A stretch of 64,000 bases of DNA from Collybiopsis luxurians FD-317 M1 (GCA_000827265.1 KN834792.1:62001-126000); one strand, 5' to 3'; shown: positions 47,222 to 60,692, counted from the stretch's first letter. A program made the numbers and translations. The notes: generated from the letters alone by a model not told the origin.

Positions 47222-47880
47222 AATCACTGTGGAAAATGTGCTATATTTTTGGACTCACTTCGTTATAATCAGGCGTAGAGTTAGATCCAATTACAGACTG
47301 GTTTGTGGATCGCGGATTCATTGGTGGTACATAATCCCCTGAAAAGCAGGAAAAGCGGAAGCCTTGTCAAACGCCGATCTGACCACCGAGAATGCATTCT
47401 GGGGAAAGCAGGCACCATTGTACTCGACACACTTCCGAGTTGCAACCTAAAGACCAATTTTCATCCTCACCAAAGCGAGAGATACTATCAGACCGTCATG
47501 AGTAAACCTTACGGTACACAATGAGACGGTGGCGTCTCTGAGTAAAAGATAAATAGATGTCCAGTAACATCGATGCTGGATCAAACTGAAAACATTTTCT
47601 GGCAGCAAGCCGCTAGGAAATTCCGTCGAAAGATCAAGGAGGTGGGATCGAAGAACAAAGGTCGTAATAGCGGAACTTTGCTAGTCATTCGAGAGCGTCC
47701 ATCATGATAAACGACATCTACAGTTTGAGCAGGGCCAAGGTCAACAAACGCATGAAGGTTTTGAGATACAATTTCAGGGCATAGCGTAAAAGGTGCAAAT
47801 ATATCATACCTAAAATACTGCCCTCGAGAACCCTAAATTAGACCCTGAACTAAAAATCAGTCCTGCTGATAAGCCGACAA
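47222..47880. other. intergenic between tRNA-Tyr and BTB gene
   Basis: 660 bases, no gene supported. No T-run that would clearly end Pol III transcription is visible just after the tRNA. Confidence 0.4.
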
Positions 47881-49081
47881 CTATGACAACTCTTCTTTCT
47901 TCATAACGTCCCATTCTGGCAATCCACACACTAACGGCAACTCTGCCCAAAAATTCTCCCTATAAGTCCCAGCATCTTTTACGAATGTCTCCCGACAGGC
48001 CGCACAAAAGCCGTCCGAATCCTGACTGACCGATGAAATTGTCTGTGCGATAAAATTGAATGGACCGGTCCTGATGACCCAGGAAGTTGCCAGCCTCGTT
48101 CGAAGTCGTTGAAAATTCTTCGTGCATGTTTTTTGAGACCCATTCGGGCACGAGGAACCTGGCGACGAAGATACGCGGTCCCCAACCACGTTGTTGATAA
48201 AATCCAGGATGCCATCAAGTCGCCGTTGAAACATTAGGGTGTATCTCGCCAGGTCAGGCGGCTGGAGAGATGAATCGGGCTTGGACGGATGAGAAACTTG
48301 AAGTTTAGGGTGGTCCGCACGAAGAATGTCGGCCAAAGGATATAAAGAGAGAAAATATATAGCGGAAGGTATAACAATTTGGACATTTGTGCTGCGAGCG
48401 AGATTTAAGACGTGGATGGGGTGGACATAAGGGTAGCTCAGCTTGTTCGCGGGAGATGAAGAGTCCGGAGACTCATACAAGAGAGGAGGAGTACGGATTG
48501 CTAGTTCAAGCATGGTATCGTGGCCTTTAAGGTCGTGAGACCAAGTTTGGGTCAAGTGTTTCACTGCTTGAGCGCGGAGGTGGGTAATAAAATATTTGGT
48601 TGACAGTCGTAGGATGCCAGCAAGGTAGAAGAAATCATCTACGGATCGGTTTTTAAAAATTCTAAAGACACACTCTGCTTTAAATGCCTGGATTCGACAG
48701 AAAAGATGGGAAGAACGTACGCCCCATCGTATAGAGCTTTGACTAGATTGGACAATTCTATGGGTATATCATACATGGATATAACCTGACATCCTTCATA
48801 CCGCGATAGTTCGTTATCATTATCATTATCGTACGTGGTATCTGGTTGTGAGAGTTCGAACATTCCTTGGAAAACCTCCGAATGTCTACTCAGGACACCT
48901 TTGTGGACACGAAGCCCGATAGAATTAGCCTCGGATGGCGCGGATGATTCTTCTCGAGCAATTAGAATTATATTGCCGTCTTCAAACCATGGCTGACAGT
49001 AAACATGATATGAGCGAGGGGATACCGGGAAGGAATAGGAAGACATACATCTCCTCGTGTAATAATTGGCCGACTTGGCAT
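47881..49081 (-). CDS. BTB/POZ domain protein
   Basis: I place the start at 49081 (MPSRPIITRGD). An intron (GTATGT to CTGTCAG, 49048-48993) then leads to PWFEDGNIILIAREE, the usual opening of basidiomycete BTB domains. The domain continues with LRVHKGVLSRHSEVFQGMFE and, after a second intron near 48650-48720, with FFYLAGILRLSTKYFITHLR. Using the ATG at 49046 instead would replace the conserved opening by an unrelated segment. The C-terminal part has a possible zinc-binding CAACRETF motif. BTB domains dimerise and often recruit substrates to Cullin3 ligases; the partner here is unknown. Confidence 0.8.
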
Positions 49082-50252
49082 GCTAAAAGGGATATATGAA
49101 GCAGGAAGGGAAGGAGCGAAGCAGAAACGGAGAAAGAAACTTAGAAACGTTGTGGTCGGAATCAAGGAACAGGGCTGTTGAGAATGTCATGACAGTGCAC
49201 TGATTGCGTGTCACTGCTATTCACAGCACGTGATAGAGCAAAACGCGTCGCGCGACACGCGCCAATTGCAAGACCGAGGACGTGTAGGCTAACGCCGTAT
49301 GCGAGTATGCCTGGTCAGATCATTGCCATTTCTCACCTACTTGAAAGGCAAAGAATGGGATTATAAAGGTGATCCTACCTAAAGCCACGGCGTGAATGGA
49401 AAGCACTTCTTATTACTTTTTTTTTTTCCCTAAAAATGGTCTATGATATCCATTAAGCAATAAATCCGTCTCTTCATTGCATGGCAACTTCAATTATCTG
49501 TATTCTAACACAAAGATCCGTAGTATAAATGAATTCAGCGGTTTCGCATAAGGATGCAGTCCGAACGTAATACTAGTAGTACATTGCTTGGATGAGATGC
49601 GCTGCTTCTATCCTGTTATCCCGACTGGAAATCTTTCTATTCATTGAACCAGAAGCTCAGGCTCAGTACCCGGCGTAGAGTGTCTCGACTTGTTAGTTCG
49701 TCCGAAAAACCTTTCTCTAAGGGAAATTTTAAGAAAAGCTGGTCGAGAAAATATTGGTTCAAAACATCGCATCGTTTCAGCCTTCGTTTCTAATCGGCGA
49801 CTTGAGATCAGTGTCTTGAGATAAGATCAAAACGAATAAACTCGATAACCTATTCAGTATTTTCGCTCGTTGGTATTCTTGATAATGAGTTTCTGCACCC
49901 GGCCGAGCATCAATCTTAGGTTCAGGAGGTCGAGACTGATCCGCGACCGATGATCATCTCGCAAAGATAGCTGGAAACCAGACTATACCGCCGGGGGAGG
50001 TATTATTGATTCTGTATCCGAATAACTGATGCTGCCCGTGTAAGTACGCCCAACGTTGTTTCTCAGAGCTTCATAGGGTCCTCTTACTTAAATATCGTGA
50101 ACAACTACAGAGGCATAGGCTGGTCATCTTTTCCAAGGTTTTTTCTTTAAAAAACAATTATGCTAAGTTTTCGAAAAGACTGACACGTGACATTTCCGGA
50201 ATTTCTAAAGGTTCAGATGTCCTCCGACTTTTTCTAGATCCTTTCTACCATT
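49082..50252. other. intergenic with repeat copy
   Basis: Contains the BTB promoter on the left and the left arm of a diverged direct repeat (49290-50010). No coding frame is supported. Confidence 0.4.
49290..50010 (+). repeat. diverged direct repeat flanking Mug135-like gene, left
   Basis: Similar to 51415-52195. Shared stretches include agccacggcgtgaat, a T run, ccattaagcaataaat and gataatgagtttctgcaccc. Many substitutions and small indels separate them, so the duplication is old. Confidence 0.7.
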
Positions 50253-51217
50253 ATGAATCACCCGCTGAACATGCTCGGCCTGAACACTCAATTTCCCAAC
50301 TCCATACCAGTGAGCATCCCTCAGACTCCTCCTTTCCCTTCGCAGGAAATTCTTGCCGGCACCCCTATTACTCCATCAGTGCGCAAGAGCGTTGAGGAAG
50401 CGGCGTGCACAATGAGCACTTTTCCTACTAGTGCGTCGTTGGGTTCAACTCGCCTTGGAAATTAGAGTTAGGCGTCTGACTGATTTACTGTAGGCACTGT
50501 GCCGGGAAACGCTATTGAAACTGCGAAAGATGAAGCAGTTGCCCTTCGGGCTATCAGTAAGTCGCGAGAGTGTTTACTCCGTATAAATACTTAGCTCGCT
50601 TTCCCCGTATAGCCGGGATACAGGCTATCTCAGCACCCAATCCCGGTCTCATAGACGGTGTCATGACACTCGCAAGCAACGTCGCGGACCTCACGAACGT
50701 CGTTGCGAATCTCAACGACAATGTTGGAATCCTCACAAATACTATCGTAGGTCTTACTGTTGGTGTCCACAATCTCCTTGCCCGAGTGGAGGTCATGGAT
50801 GCTCGTGTTTATAACTTGAAACACGGCAATATCAATAACATGGTAAAGTTGACAGGAAGTCGCACCTCACGGTACTTGCAGAAAGAGGTAAGTCTGTGAC
50901 AATGCACTGCTTAATTCTCCTTTTTCATTGATTTCCAGGTTCCTGGTGATGGCACTTGGCGCCTTATTGCTGCAGGCCTTCCTGCTGCAAATCTCCCATG
51001 GGTATGGCCAGTGGCAGCTGCAGTTGGACAGCCCAACCATCTTATTGGAACTCTCCCCACCTTCCTCCTTGTCCCAGATGTTATTACTTATAATTTCACT
51101 GCTGCGCAGATTTCATCTTTTGTTATATTCTATAATCACGATTTTGGGATTGTCCCTGGTGATCCCATTGCAGAAAAACAATTTAAATTTAGGGAGTTCT
51201 TGTCTGGTAGACTCTAG
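50253..51217 (+). CDS. Mug135-like C-terminal domain protein (divergent)
   Basis: Starts MNHPLNMLGLNTQFPNS and ends FREFLSGRL. Introns near 50431-50493, 50559-50612 and 50887-50938 join phases correctly. The middle has a long coiled-coil-like repeat rich in Asn/Val/Leu (TLASNVADLTNVVANLNDNV, then TIVGLTVGVHNLL), reminiscent of the helix in the 1-558 gene. The C-terminal block (LPTFLLVPDVITYNFTAAQI, SSFVIFYNHDFGIV) keeps the layout of a hydrophobic helix plus tail, but lost the RRxxIxxEIG ending. Assignment to the Mug135-like family is by layout and weak pattern, so it is less certain than for the others. Confidence 0.5.
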
Positions 51218-51414
51218 GTTTTTATTGTTCTTCTATCATTGCATTGCCCTTTTTACACTATGTACCACCCATTTTCGTGTCTAGAATTTTGTGTTTAATA
51301 ATCAGATTGTACGCTATTCACTGATGACCTCTGACCCCAGTAAATCAGGCCTATAGTGCAGACTAAATCGCTCATGTGATAGAACTCACTGTGTTGTACA
51401 CCGAGACCAAGAGT

Positions 51415-52195
51415 GAGTCTGCGTGCGAGTATATCCAGCCAGCTTATTGGTATTATTCCTCACTTACCTGGGAGGCGAAGGAAAGAACTTATGAACACCG
51501 TTCAACCTGAAGCCACGGCGTGAATCAAACCATCGCCTTCCCGTATTTAAGTTTTTTTTTTTTTTTTTTTTTTCCATAAAAATGGTCCACGACGTCCATT
51601 AAGCAATAAATGCGCCTGTTTATTGCACGACAACCCCAATTATCGTAATCCCACTTCAGAGGTTCATACATCAATTATAATCAGTGGTTTCGAGTACAAG
51701 GATACAGTCGGAAAATAATAATATTCATTGGAGTGAGATACACCGCCTCTATCGTGTTATCCCGCCTTCTAATCCGCATCTATTCCATAGAGACTAAATA
51801 CCTGGCACCGAACATCCTAACTTGCGAATTCGTTCGTCAATTATTTACTAACTTGGAAAAAAGTGGGTCGGTCTTCACTGCAGAGAAATGTACAAAGCAT
51901 CACATCGCATCGTTTCGTTTCTAATCAACCGTGACGACTCGAGATCAGTGGGGATCAATCTAAGTGGGATCAAAACGAATAATAAACTCGATGATCCATT
52001 CATAGAATGATTCGCTTGTTGAGTATTCTTGATAATGAGTTTCTGCACCCGAGCGTAAGGTGTAGCATCAATCTCGGGTTCCATTGAATTCTAGGGGTTT
52101 GAGACGGATCCGCGAAGGGAACTTTGAACATCAGTGAGTATCCCGCAAAGGCGGTTGGAAATCAGGAGTTACCGGGGGAAGTATCGGTCGGGGTA
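51415..52195 (+). repeat. diverged direct repeat flanking Mug135-like gene, right
   Basis: The partner of 49290-50010. It contains a long T run at about 51550-51572 and joins the 3' part of the hypothetical minus-strand gene. Confidence 0.7.
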
Positions 52196-53704
52196 GCAGA
52201 GGATGAGTTCTCTATGCGGTGTATTCACAATGCCGTTGATCGCGCTTGGATCAGCAACGAAAGAATGCGAGAAATTGGCGAAGGACGACACTGATTTAAG
52301 CGTAAGCAGAGAATATCATCAGTTCTATTTCAAGAATGTTGCTCCTGAGACTGATTATAGTAGATGAATCATGAAACGCCCAAGATTATTTTTCTTTTTG
52401 CGATTTGAGCCGGATCTTTGATTTAGTATCTCGTTCTCAGCAGCCCCCTGCATTAACCTCAAAGAAACAATTCAGGGCTTGAACCAGTCGACCGGGTAAC
52501 GCTCGATATCGTTCGCACACATGACTGGTTTCGGGCTTCGATGATACTACTCTACATAGGAGGGAGAAATCACAATTTGGCGGGATGTTCGAATGAGGTA
52601 GTCAAAGGAGTGGACCTAGCGACAAAATTTGAGGGGTAGGAGGATTTACGTCGGCGGATTGTGGCTCAATAGGTTCTCGAATCTCGACATTTATCTCTAG
52701 ATACGAGAGATAAGTAAAGCAAACCGGTACCTTGTACCCCTTTTGGGTGTTGAGTTATTCAAGAATGCAAAAAAAGACCTTGAATTCCTCCTGGTCCAGG
52801 TATCCGTTAATGGATAGATGAAGTGATGCCTGAAAAAGTTACTTGTTCATGATTTACATTTTCCCGAGGGAGGGGGGTACGTACATGGTTAGCAACAGAG
52901 TGAATATTCTGTAGAAATTGAGATATGACCGGTCTTTGGCGGACCGTCGGGATTGGAATTCGAGGGTTGCTCATGAAGTTGTTTGCCGTCTCGTGATAAC
53001 CGACATCTTGCGTGTTCTTCCTGACGGATATCTAATTTATTCTACTAATCCTGCTCGGGCAGGTGTTTCATAGACATAAATTAGCTTTGTAGCACTCACC
53101 GAAGCTGCGATGATAATGTATTTATTTCCAGGTACGCTTTTTCTGGGGAGTGATGATGAGCTGCCGCGGGAGATGATCGAAAAAATTCTCCGCCTGTGAT
53201 GTGCAACGATGAACTTTTTCCAGTGATAGCTCTAAAGTCTAGACCTCGAAGAAGTTTGAAGACTACCCCCAGATCTCGTTTGATTGGAATCACCAAATAC
53301 TTGGGATGAAGATTGAACGCCACCCAGGGCACAGCTATGTCTTTTGACCTTCAATCCGCCTCTCATCGTCCAATAGCAACGTGATATACTTACGGAATAG
53401 AATTGCCAGAATAGGATGTCAAAGCAGCGGTAACGTACCGGTAACCAAGAGAATCAAGTCGAGGTGGCATGTATGTAAAAGGATTTTCCTTCAACATTCT
53501 CTGTGGACTGTCGTTAACGCCGCATAAACTTGACGATGAAGGAGGAAATATTGGCAACTGTGGCTCGACTGGACTTTTTGGTAAACATTTGTGTTTTCTT
53601 TTCTTAGCTAGCTGAATAGGGAAGAGAGGCACCTCGTTCGCAGGATGACCCAGGACGGTCCGCGGATCTTGAGTATGGGAAGAAATTGACCCACCGGGTT
53701 TCAT
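51960..53704 (-). CDS. hypothetical protein, exon structure unresolved
   Basis: A likely minus-strand gene starting at 53704 with MKPGGSISSHTQDPRTVLG, followed by a GTAAGT donor near 53396. Downstream frames are open over 53096-53332 (either VPWVAFNLHPKYLVIP or a Ser-rich alternative) and near 52920-53030. The exact chain cannot be settled by eye because two frames stay open in the second exon. A possible last exon reads YARVQKLIIKNTQQANHSMN near 52000-52060. No family is recognised. Its 3' end lies in the repeat at 51415-52195. Confidence 0.35.
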
Positions 53705-54968
53705 TTCGAGGAGCCCACAAAAAATTCTCGTGATTGACCGAGTTCGAATTTATTCAACCTGAACGAATTTTGGAGTCTCGAAACGTTGATAACAATAAAA
53801 CATTTCTCCAAGTGCCTCGAAGCAATACATATCGTAGGAAATTTTTAGAGATATTGGTCAGTGTCTTGTCTCTTGATGATAAATAAGTAGATTCATTACA
53901 AAAAGTTAATTGGAAGACGGCAAAGAAAGATCGGTTCTTTTGTGCGGCGACCAATGAACTTGAGCTACTCGACTGAGCTATTGAGACGTCCTGAACGACG
54001 ATTCGGAAAGGACGTACCAGCCGTGGGGGTTCAGCTTGAGGGGAATTAGCGGGTGCTTCCGCCTATGGTGAATCGGATACCTGATGGGGCATTCAGAGAC
54101 GACCAAGCTCCATTCGTTAGAGTAAACAAAGCTTCATCGAGTTAGACTGGCGATCTGGCCCTAGCACAGTGTAATTTTACCCTGAAACGCTCGAAGTAAT
54201 TGAGAGGCGTGAGCATCATCGGTCCTTTGTAAGGACTGCTTAGAATTATCGCTTGTCTTTGATGGTTTCCAAGAACAGAGATGCAAAGGGCTCGTTGAGA
54301 GAAAACAGTTTTTTTTTACTGACCGTTCAAGGAATGCAATGACCCTAGAGACAGATTCGACGTCGCCTAAATGCGTTGTCACTTTTGAGATGACTGGGGC
54401 GTTAATTAAAGTAAAGCGTGACTTTGTTAATAGATTTTCAGTCCTAAAGTCGGAGTTGAAGACGGCATACCCGTGTCTTTGCAGTGCCAGAGTAATGCAA
54501 GTGCTCAGTGCAATATACGAACAGACGAAATGAGCCGCCACGAGACAATGCCTGTTTTAGGAGAACCATCAAAGAAAGAGTTTACACGATTTGAACGGGC
54601 TTTTAGATGCCTGGGTTTGATGCATACATTGAAGCAGCTTGAGAAATATTGAATAAATTGATTGAAATTCAGGGTAAGGCGTTAACCGGAGACCGGTATG
54701 TGATTTGGTAAGCAAGTAAGGAGGAATTTTGAAGAAAAAGAGATGGTGGACGAAAGAGAGTAAATGTAGGAAGGATATAATAGAGAATAATTGCAAGTGG
54801 CTAGATACTGGATTGAGTATCGCAGTTTCGGAGGAAATAAAGAAAGCGTAAACCAAGTATTGATTGAACATAGAAATATTACGTTATTACTTTTGTATCG
54901 TGGTCACCAAGTGAATCCGTACAAAACATGACGATCTTGTCCATCAACCACTAATCCCCCTTCCTTCA
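53705..54968. other. intergenic 1.26 kb
   Basis: No convincing gene. A D-arm-like stretch on the minus strand near 53950-53995 resembles part of a tRNA but lacks the other arms (see rejected items). The right end is the promoter of the Zn2Cys6 gene. Confidence 0.4.
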
Positions 54969-57900
54969 ATGTACGCCGTACAATCTTCTTCTAGGCTTGA
55001 ACACAACCATTCCCAGTATTCTCCGCATCCTCCAGATCCTTACTCCCTAGCTGGCCCTGCGACCCCTAGCTCCTCCGTACGCAATTCATACCGTACCAAT
55101 AGTCACGACTATTACTCTTACTCTCAATCCGAGTCTCCTCATCCCAAAATTCCTTATTCAAACTCCCGCAATTACTCCCCAACTTCGGTCTCATCTGCCA
55201 GCGAGTTCTCTTCCCCTCTTTCCGCCTATCCTGACCCTCAGTATCTCTATTCAAATATTGCCTCCGAACACGAAAACCATTCTACATACCCAGGTCAAAA
55301 CTACACTACCGATGTTGCTCAGGAACTTCCTTCGGTCCTGCCCTCTCTTTCCCGTCGGCGCGACTCTAGTTCTTTAGGAATCAATGTCCCCCTGTCCAGC
55401 TCGAAACCGTCTGCCCACACTCCCTCCACCGTTTCTACGTCCGACTCTTGGTCGCCGGTGGTGAAGGAGGTTCAACCTATTGACCTACCAAAGAAAAAGC
55501 CTCGACGAGAAAAGCCCAAAATTGCCCTTGCTCCTGATCAACCTCCAACTACCCAGGGAAAACCTCGGGCAAGAGTATATGTAGCGTGTCTGCAATGGTA
55601 CCTGTCTTTTCTCTTACTTCTTTATCCCAGTAGTTAACCGTTTCATTTCGTAGCCGGACTAGGAAGATTAGATGGTTTGTTGAAGTTATCTGTTCATTTT
55701 GAGTGCGTCTTCTGAAATCTCATCCTTTTGAAGCGATGGAGCCAAACCTGTTTGCCACAACTGCGGTCGTCGAAATGGTGGAGGTAGTGACTGCAATTAT
55801 GACTCAGTTCCTCGGCGTCGAGGTCCAGATAAGACGCCAGGCGCCCGTCAACGGATGGCTAGGGAACTCAGACAGGAAATGGAAGCTGCAGGAGGTGTAC
55901 GGCGGCGTCGAAGACGTCCTGAACTCTCTGCGGAGGTTCCTCGAGCTGTTGCTCAATCCAACCAGTATGACCACATACCGCGATCTGAGGATGCAGGTCT
56001 ACCTTTGAATGGGTCCCTCTCGCCAGCCTCATCAAATGATTACAGTATCTCTCCATCATATACAGCCCCTTCAGCCTCCCTTCCATCTCCTCTGGAAGAT
56101 GTCTCATTATACAGCTGTTCTTGCCACGGGCTAATGCAATGTCCCAACAACCAGCCCTATGTCTCCGCGAGGACCCAAACTGCATCTTCTTTCGGCCAGG
56201 TAATTGTTTTTCTAATTTTCGTAATTCCTTCATTCTTACCTATGTATTTCCGTTCAAGCTGGAATTTAGTGATCTCGAACAGTCTGGAGATGTCGTACCG
56301 CTCGGTGGCGCAGTGCCTCGAGGCCATATTTCTTCTGTGGACGACGACAGCTCAGAATCTGATGAGGTTACGGACATTTCAAATGAACCCTCAATCAGAT
56401 TTTCTCGTAAAATATGGTATGAAACATTACTCTCGATTTATGCCTCTTTCGACTCGAGGTCTACAAACACGCTTACTCGTACCGACCGCGAGGCTATCTC
56501 TCGAACCATCTCCACGGACCTACGTTTCCTCTTCCGTGTTTCAAATTATTGGTTTTCCTTCTTTCATGTTCCAAGCTTCTTTGGGAATTTTTTCGACCCT
56601 GTAAAGCGGGAGAATATGCAGCCCAGTCTGATCCTGGCTGCTCTCGCGCTTTCCACGTTCTGGCGAAGCTCCGAGCTGGGTGAAGGCCGAGCTGGCAGGA
56701 TTCGAGCTCTCCGACTGCGAGAGGAGGCTCAAAGTGCACTTGAAGCTAGTTTCAACGCAGGGTCGATCGACGAGACCCTTGCTCAGGCTGCCTGGGTGAG
56801 TTAAACTCTCAACTACCGTAGACTTGTATTTTAACATGCTTGTACAGATTTTAGCATTGTTCGAAGTCTGTGCCCACCCCGAGCATTCGACCTCACGTTC
56901 AGTTTCTGCCATTGTAATGCTTGACTCGGTCATTCGCTGCCTTGCACTCACAGTCGTCGATGCCGATGATCCACACACTTCGGTTTTTGTTCCAGGCCAA
57001 GTTCCAAAGATTGCTTCCCCTTCATCGTCGTATCAGTGGTCTTCCACTACCAGCCCAGCCTCTTATTCCTCTCCCCCGGATCATGGGTATCATTCGCAGG
57101 CATCTTCGACAAGTTCTGGCTGCAGCTGTTTAGCACTGACGCTGGGTAAGCATTGGTCGTCGTCTCTGGAACATACTCCTTTGTGGGCTACTACCCCGAG
57201 ATGGGACCCCTCCTGGTCGGAGGCTGAGATTCGCAAGGAGTCCTCTCGTCGATTAGTTTGGGCAGCAATAAGTCTCGCTGCGGGTCATGTCTCTTATGCC
57301 TCCGCTAACGAATCCCATATACCGGGCTTGTTCATCGCTAATCCAGCCAATGTAGGTGTTGTTAGCGTTTGATTTCCTACATTAACTAATGCTATCTTAT
57401 TCGCTGCTCAGTTTGCTCTCCTTTTCTCCGGCGAATCTATTTACCGTTCGCCATCCCTCTCTCCCTCCGCTGCAAAAGACACGATATGGGCACTTTACGA
57501 TCGCTCATTCCTGCTTTGGCATACGTGTGCCAGGGTGCGAGCTGAGACCAGTATGAATGATGTCGAAAAAGGAGAATTTGCGGTAAAGGCCTGGTTGGAA
57601 GCGGACGCAATTGAGAATGCCTTGAACAAGCATACATGTGCCATCGAGAAGGCGTATGTCTTCCAGGGCAGGGAGTACCTATTCAAGTGAGTGTCTAGAG
57701 CATCGTAGAACTTGTTCAGGAAATTCATGTCTTGTTTGCCTTATAGCACCCGGATGTATATATCTTTTGAATTCCAGCGGCATATTCCTCTTGTGAACTC
57801 GTGAGCTGCCAGGTCAATTCTTTGTGGGTAACTTTGTGCTGATTCCGGCGGCTTTTCAGAGATGTCAGTGGGATTTTCCATCGTAACAAGGCCGAGGAGT

Positions 57901-58497
57901 GGCGTAAGTTCTGTTTCCATTCATTCTTTTTGTTTCTTCTGTCCTTGATACTGATGTGCTCGTTAGTTACTCATCAAATGGCTGTTGCCGAACGCTACAT
58001 GCACGGTTTACATACCATCACTGGAAATTCTAATAATCACTTGGCTCGTCGACCTTTCTTTGTTTTCTGGTTTTCGTCTCAAATCCTTCGGTATGTTGCG
58101 ATAGTGAATGTTCTGTTCGCGCCATAGACTTTGCTGATTGGTGCCATCTTCAGTGCCCTGCGCCTCTGGCAGTGTGATAATTCGTTGACTATAGCACTGG
58201 ATGTTTGCAAAGCGTTTTTACCGGCAGTCGATTAGTACGGATTCTTTTCGGTTATGATTTGTGGCTGCCTTGCTAACTGATTCGTCGTTTTCAGCCTCAG
58301 TGCCCTGTGGCCATGTCAAGGTACGTCGAATCTTTTCTTCAAACCTGCTTTTCCCTTATTGAACGAATCCCATAGAACAACGACAGCGTTATTTACGTAT
58401 TAGAGACCGCTTGGACGCAGCCTGCTATGCTGCCGGTATTCCTTCTCCTCCTCCGCCGAACTTTTCGCTTCCGGAATTATCTTCCAATGTATTGTAG
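54969..58497 (+). CDS. Zn2Cys6 fungal transcription factor
   Basis: The N-terminal 190 residues are disordered, rich in Ser/Tyr/Pro, ending in a basic stretch (KKKPRREKPK). The binuclear zinc cluster follows, split by introns at the second Cys and at the third Cys. Joined it reads ACLQCRTRKIRCD, then GAKPVCHNCGRRNGGGSDC, giving six Cys with a wide last gap. A basic region RRRGPDKTPGARQRM comes next. The middle homology region (fungal-specific TF domain) is long and includes FFHVPSFFGNFFDP, SLILAALALSTFWRSSELGE and RLVWAAISLAAGH. It ends at NFSLPELSSNVL after introns near 58090-58160. It likely binds CGG-containing promoters. Targets are unknown. Confidence 0.9.
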
Positions 58498-58749
58498 TAC
58501 TTTATTCTGTATGGTATCCTGTTGTACACTGTAGCTCTCTATCCCTGCCTCTAGTTAACTAGCCTTGTCATTACTAGTATAACTTTGTTTTTTGTGGATC
58601 TTGGACAATTTCTGGAAAAGCCTCCGCGCTTGGACATTGACGCTCAATTATATCATAGAATTTAGCTCTAGGCGCCTAATTCTTAATTGGTACAATCGCT
58701 TCCTTTGTTCTTGACCTTAACCCTTTACCCTTTGCGTCCAACCAAACTC

Positions 58750-60692
58750 ATGGCTGAGGACCAGTCGAGCTTGCAATTACAACCACAGGCCACTCTTGAT
58801 CACTCCCTGACGTGTACTCCGTCGGCCGGATCCATCTCTTTCTCACTAAAGAGACCGGCTTCGCTGACGTTTGAGGGCGTCCAGGATACAACCTCCCGTA
58901 AACGATTCAAAGACGCTGAGCAATCAGTTGACGATCAGAGCCAGCGAAGCACTATTATCGAATCAAAGCTGGCAGATGATATTGCGCAGGAATTAGAGTG
59001 CGGCTGTTGCTCAGAATTGATATATAAGCCTGTAATGGTTTCGCCCTGCCAACACTTTTTTTGCGGCAGGTAACCGTCGAACCCTCTACAGCCTTTTTTC
59101 ATGAATATTGTTTGTGCTGATCGTTACTTGTCTACATTATAGTTGCTGCCAACTTTGGATCCGCGTAAGCTTGATTTGTGGTGCCATTTCCCTCTCCTAG
59201 TGTACTGATATGGAGCTTGCATTTTTTAATCGATTAGAATGGGGGAACCACTTGTCCAGCCTGTCGTTCAATATCAACTACAGCTTCACCTTCGAGACCG
59301 TTGCAACTTGTCCTCGATGCATTGTTGCGTAACGCACCCCACAAGGCACGAACTGAAAGAGAACGAGCCCAGGCTGATGAGATTTACAGAACCGGGAATA
59401 CTCTCCGGGTGAGTGTGGCGTATCAATTTTTCAGGAATCATCGTACTGACGGTGTTGGATTAGTTCCCGTCTCCTCGAGAAGCATCTCCGGAACCCAATG
59501 TCAATATCAGTTCAGAATATGCCCGACCCTGCCCTCATTGTCCGCCGAATAATCCTTACGGCTGGAGTTGCCCCATTCCTATCCCCGATCCTGCTGTTGA
59601 CCTCGAGCACGCTTGGCATTTAGACGACGGGATACCTACGGGGCATTCTCAATGTGGCAATTGGTATGTTAGTTCATACTTTGCGCCACACTAGCATAAT
59701 ATGCTCATCGCGTTTTTTTACTTTCTTTTTTCCTTTGATTTTATTACTTAGCGAAACTTTTCTTGCCCTACGTGCTCCGTCTACGACTAGATGTGACTTT
59801 TGTCATGTTTCCTTCTGTGGTGTCGGCGTACCTCAGAGGTGTTCCGCAGGTCGGTCGTTGATTGTTTTTTTTCTCTACATTGGCGTACTCACTTATGTGT
59901 TGTTACAGCGCCGATTCTACTCCAGCACCCGCACGGATTCAACGATCTAAGCGATCTAATCCAATCCGCGGACGTGTATGATTACTTCCAGGGTAACACT
60001 GTCGAAGTCGACATTATGCTCGACTATCTGACCGCGCAAGAAATCACTCCGCGGCACGTCTATCGAGAGGTAAATGAAATCGGAAAACTTCTCTTGTCAG
60101 CATCTCTTACTGACAACCTTTTTCTCTGCTTCCTTTCTTTAGGTTGTTAAGCACACTCAAGAGCAACCACAGCAGTTTAAAGCAATGATAGAATCAGGTA
60201 TTTTCAGTACCGATGCGCATATCGATCCCAGCATAGACACGTCTTCATCTTCGTCTACCCCTCCGAGCCGAATATGTCGTCAGTGTGCGTGCGAGATATT
60301 TTTGAATGGACTGAAAGAGTGGTGGATCCGCGAGCGAAAGAAGGGGTTTGTGGAACAAAGTGTCATGGATCGCAAAGACTGTCCCGACGGCAGTGAATGT
60401 AATATGCAGAAAGATTATGGTCGGTCCATGTTTCTCTGGTGTAACGTGATTTCGTCTTTTGCTTATCTTCGTTCTCTTCCGATAGCACACGCGAGAGAAT
60501 GTATGTTGTCTGTTATTTTGAAGTTTTGCTTACGCGTTTTCTGACTGGAATTGGCGATTCACAGTCAATCATATCTTCGCTCGACCCATCAGTGACACTG
60601 AAACTCCTAACTCGGCTTCTGCTCTAGCCATGCCCGCTATGGCAGAACCTCTCGGCCCTTTCGAAGCTGTTACTGGTACTGGAGATGTATAG
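58750..60692 (+). CDS. CHFR-like RING finger E3 ubiquitin ligase
   Basis: Starts MAEDQSSLQLQPQ. The RING finger spans two introns: LECGCCSELIYKPVMVSPCQ, then HFFCGSCCQLWI, then CPACRSIS. A helical stretch (HKARTERERAQADEIYRTGN) follows. Then comes the Cys-rich region of the CHFR family: CPHCPPNNPYGWSCPIPIPD, CGNC, RCDFCHVSFCG, and later CRQCACEIFLNGLKEWWIRE. CHFR-type ligases ubiquitinate mitotic regulators; this one lacks the N-terminal forkhead-associated domain of animal CHFR. It has introns near 59070-59140, 59166-59238, 59409-59464, 59664-59750, 59850-59909 and others. Confidence 0.85.

Noticed and set aside
48968..49046. ATG at 49046 as start of the BTB protein
   Set aside because: It would translate an intron with good GTATGT/CTGTCAG ends and lose the conserved PWFEDGN opening.
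53950..53995. tRNA-like D-arm sequence on the minus strand (AATAGCTCAGTCGAGTAGCT)
   Set aside because: No matching acceptor stem, anticodon stem or T arm with GGTTCGA could be found around it.
54161..54541. Minus-strand frame of about 125 codons
   Set aside because: No ATG at its start, no splice context and no recognisable domain.
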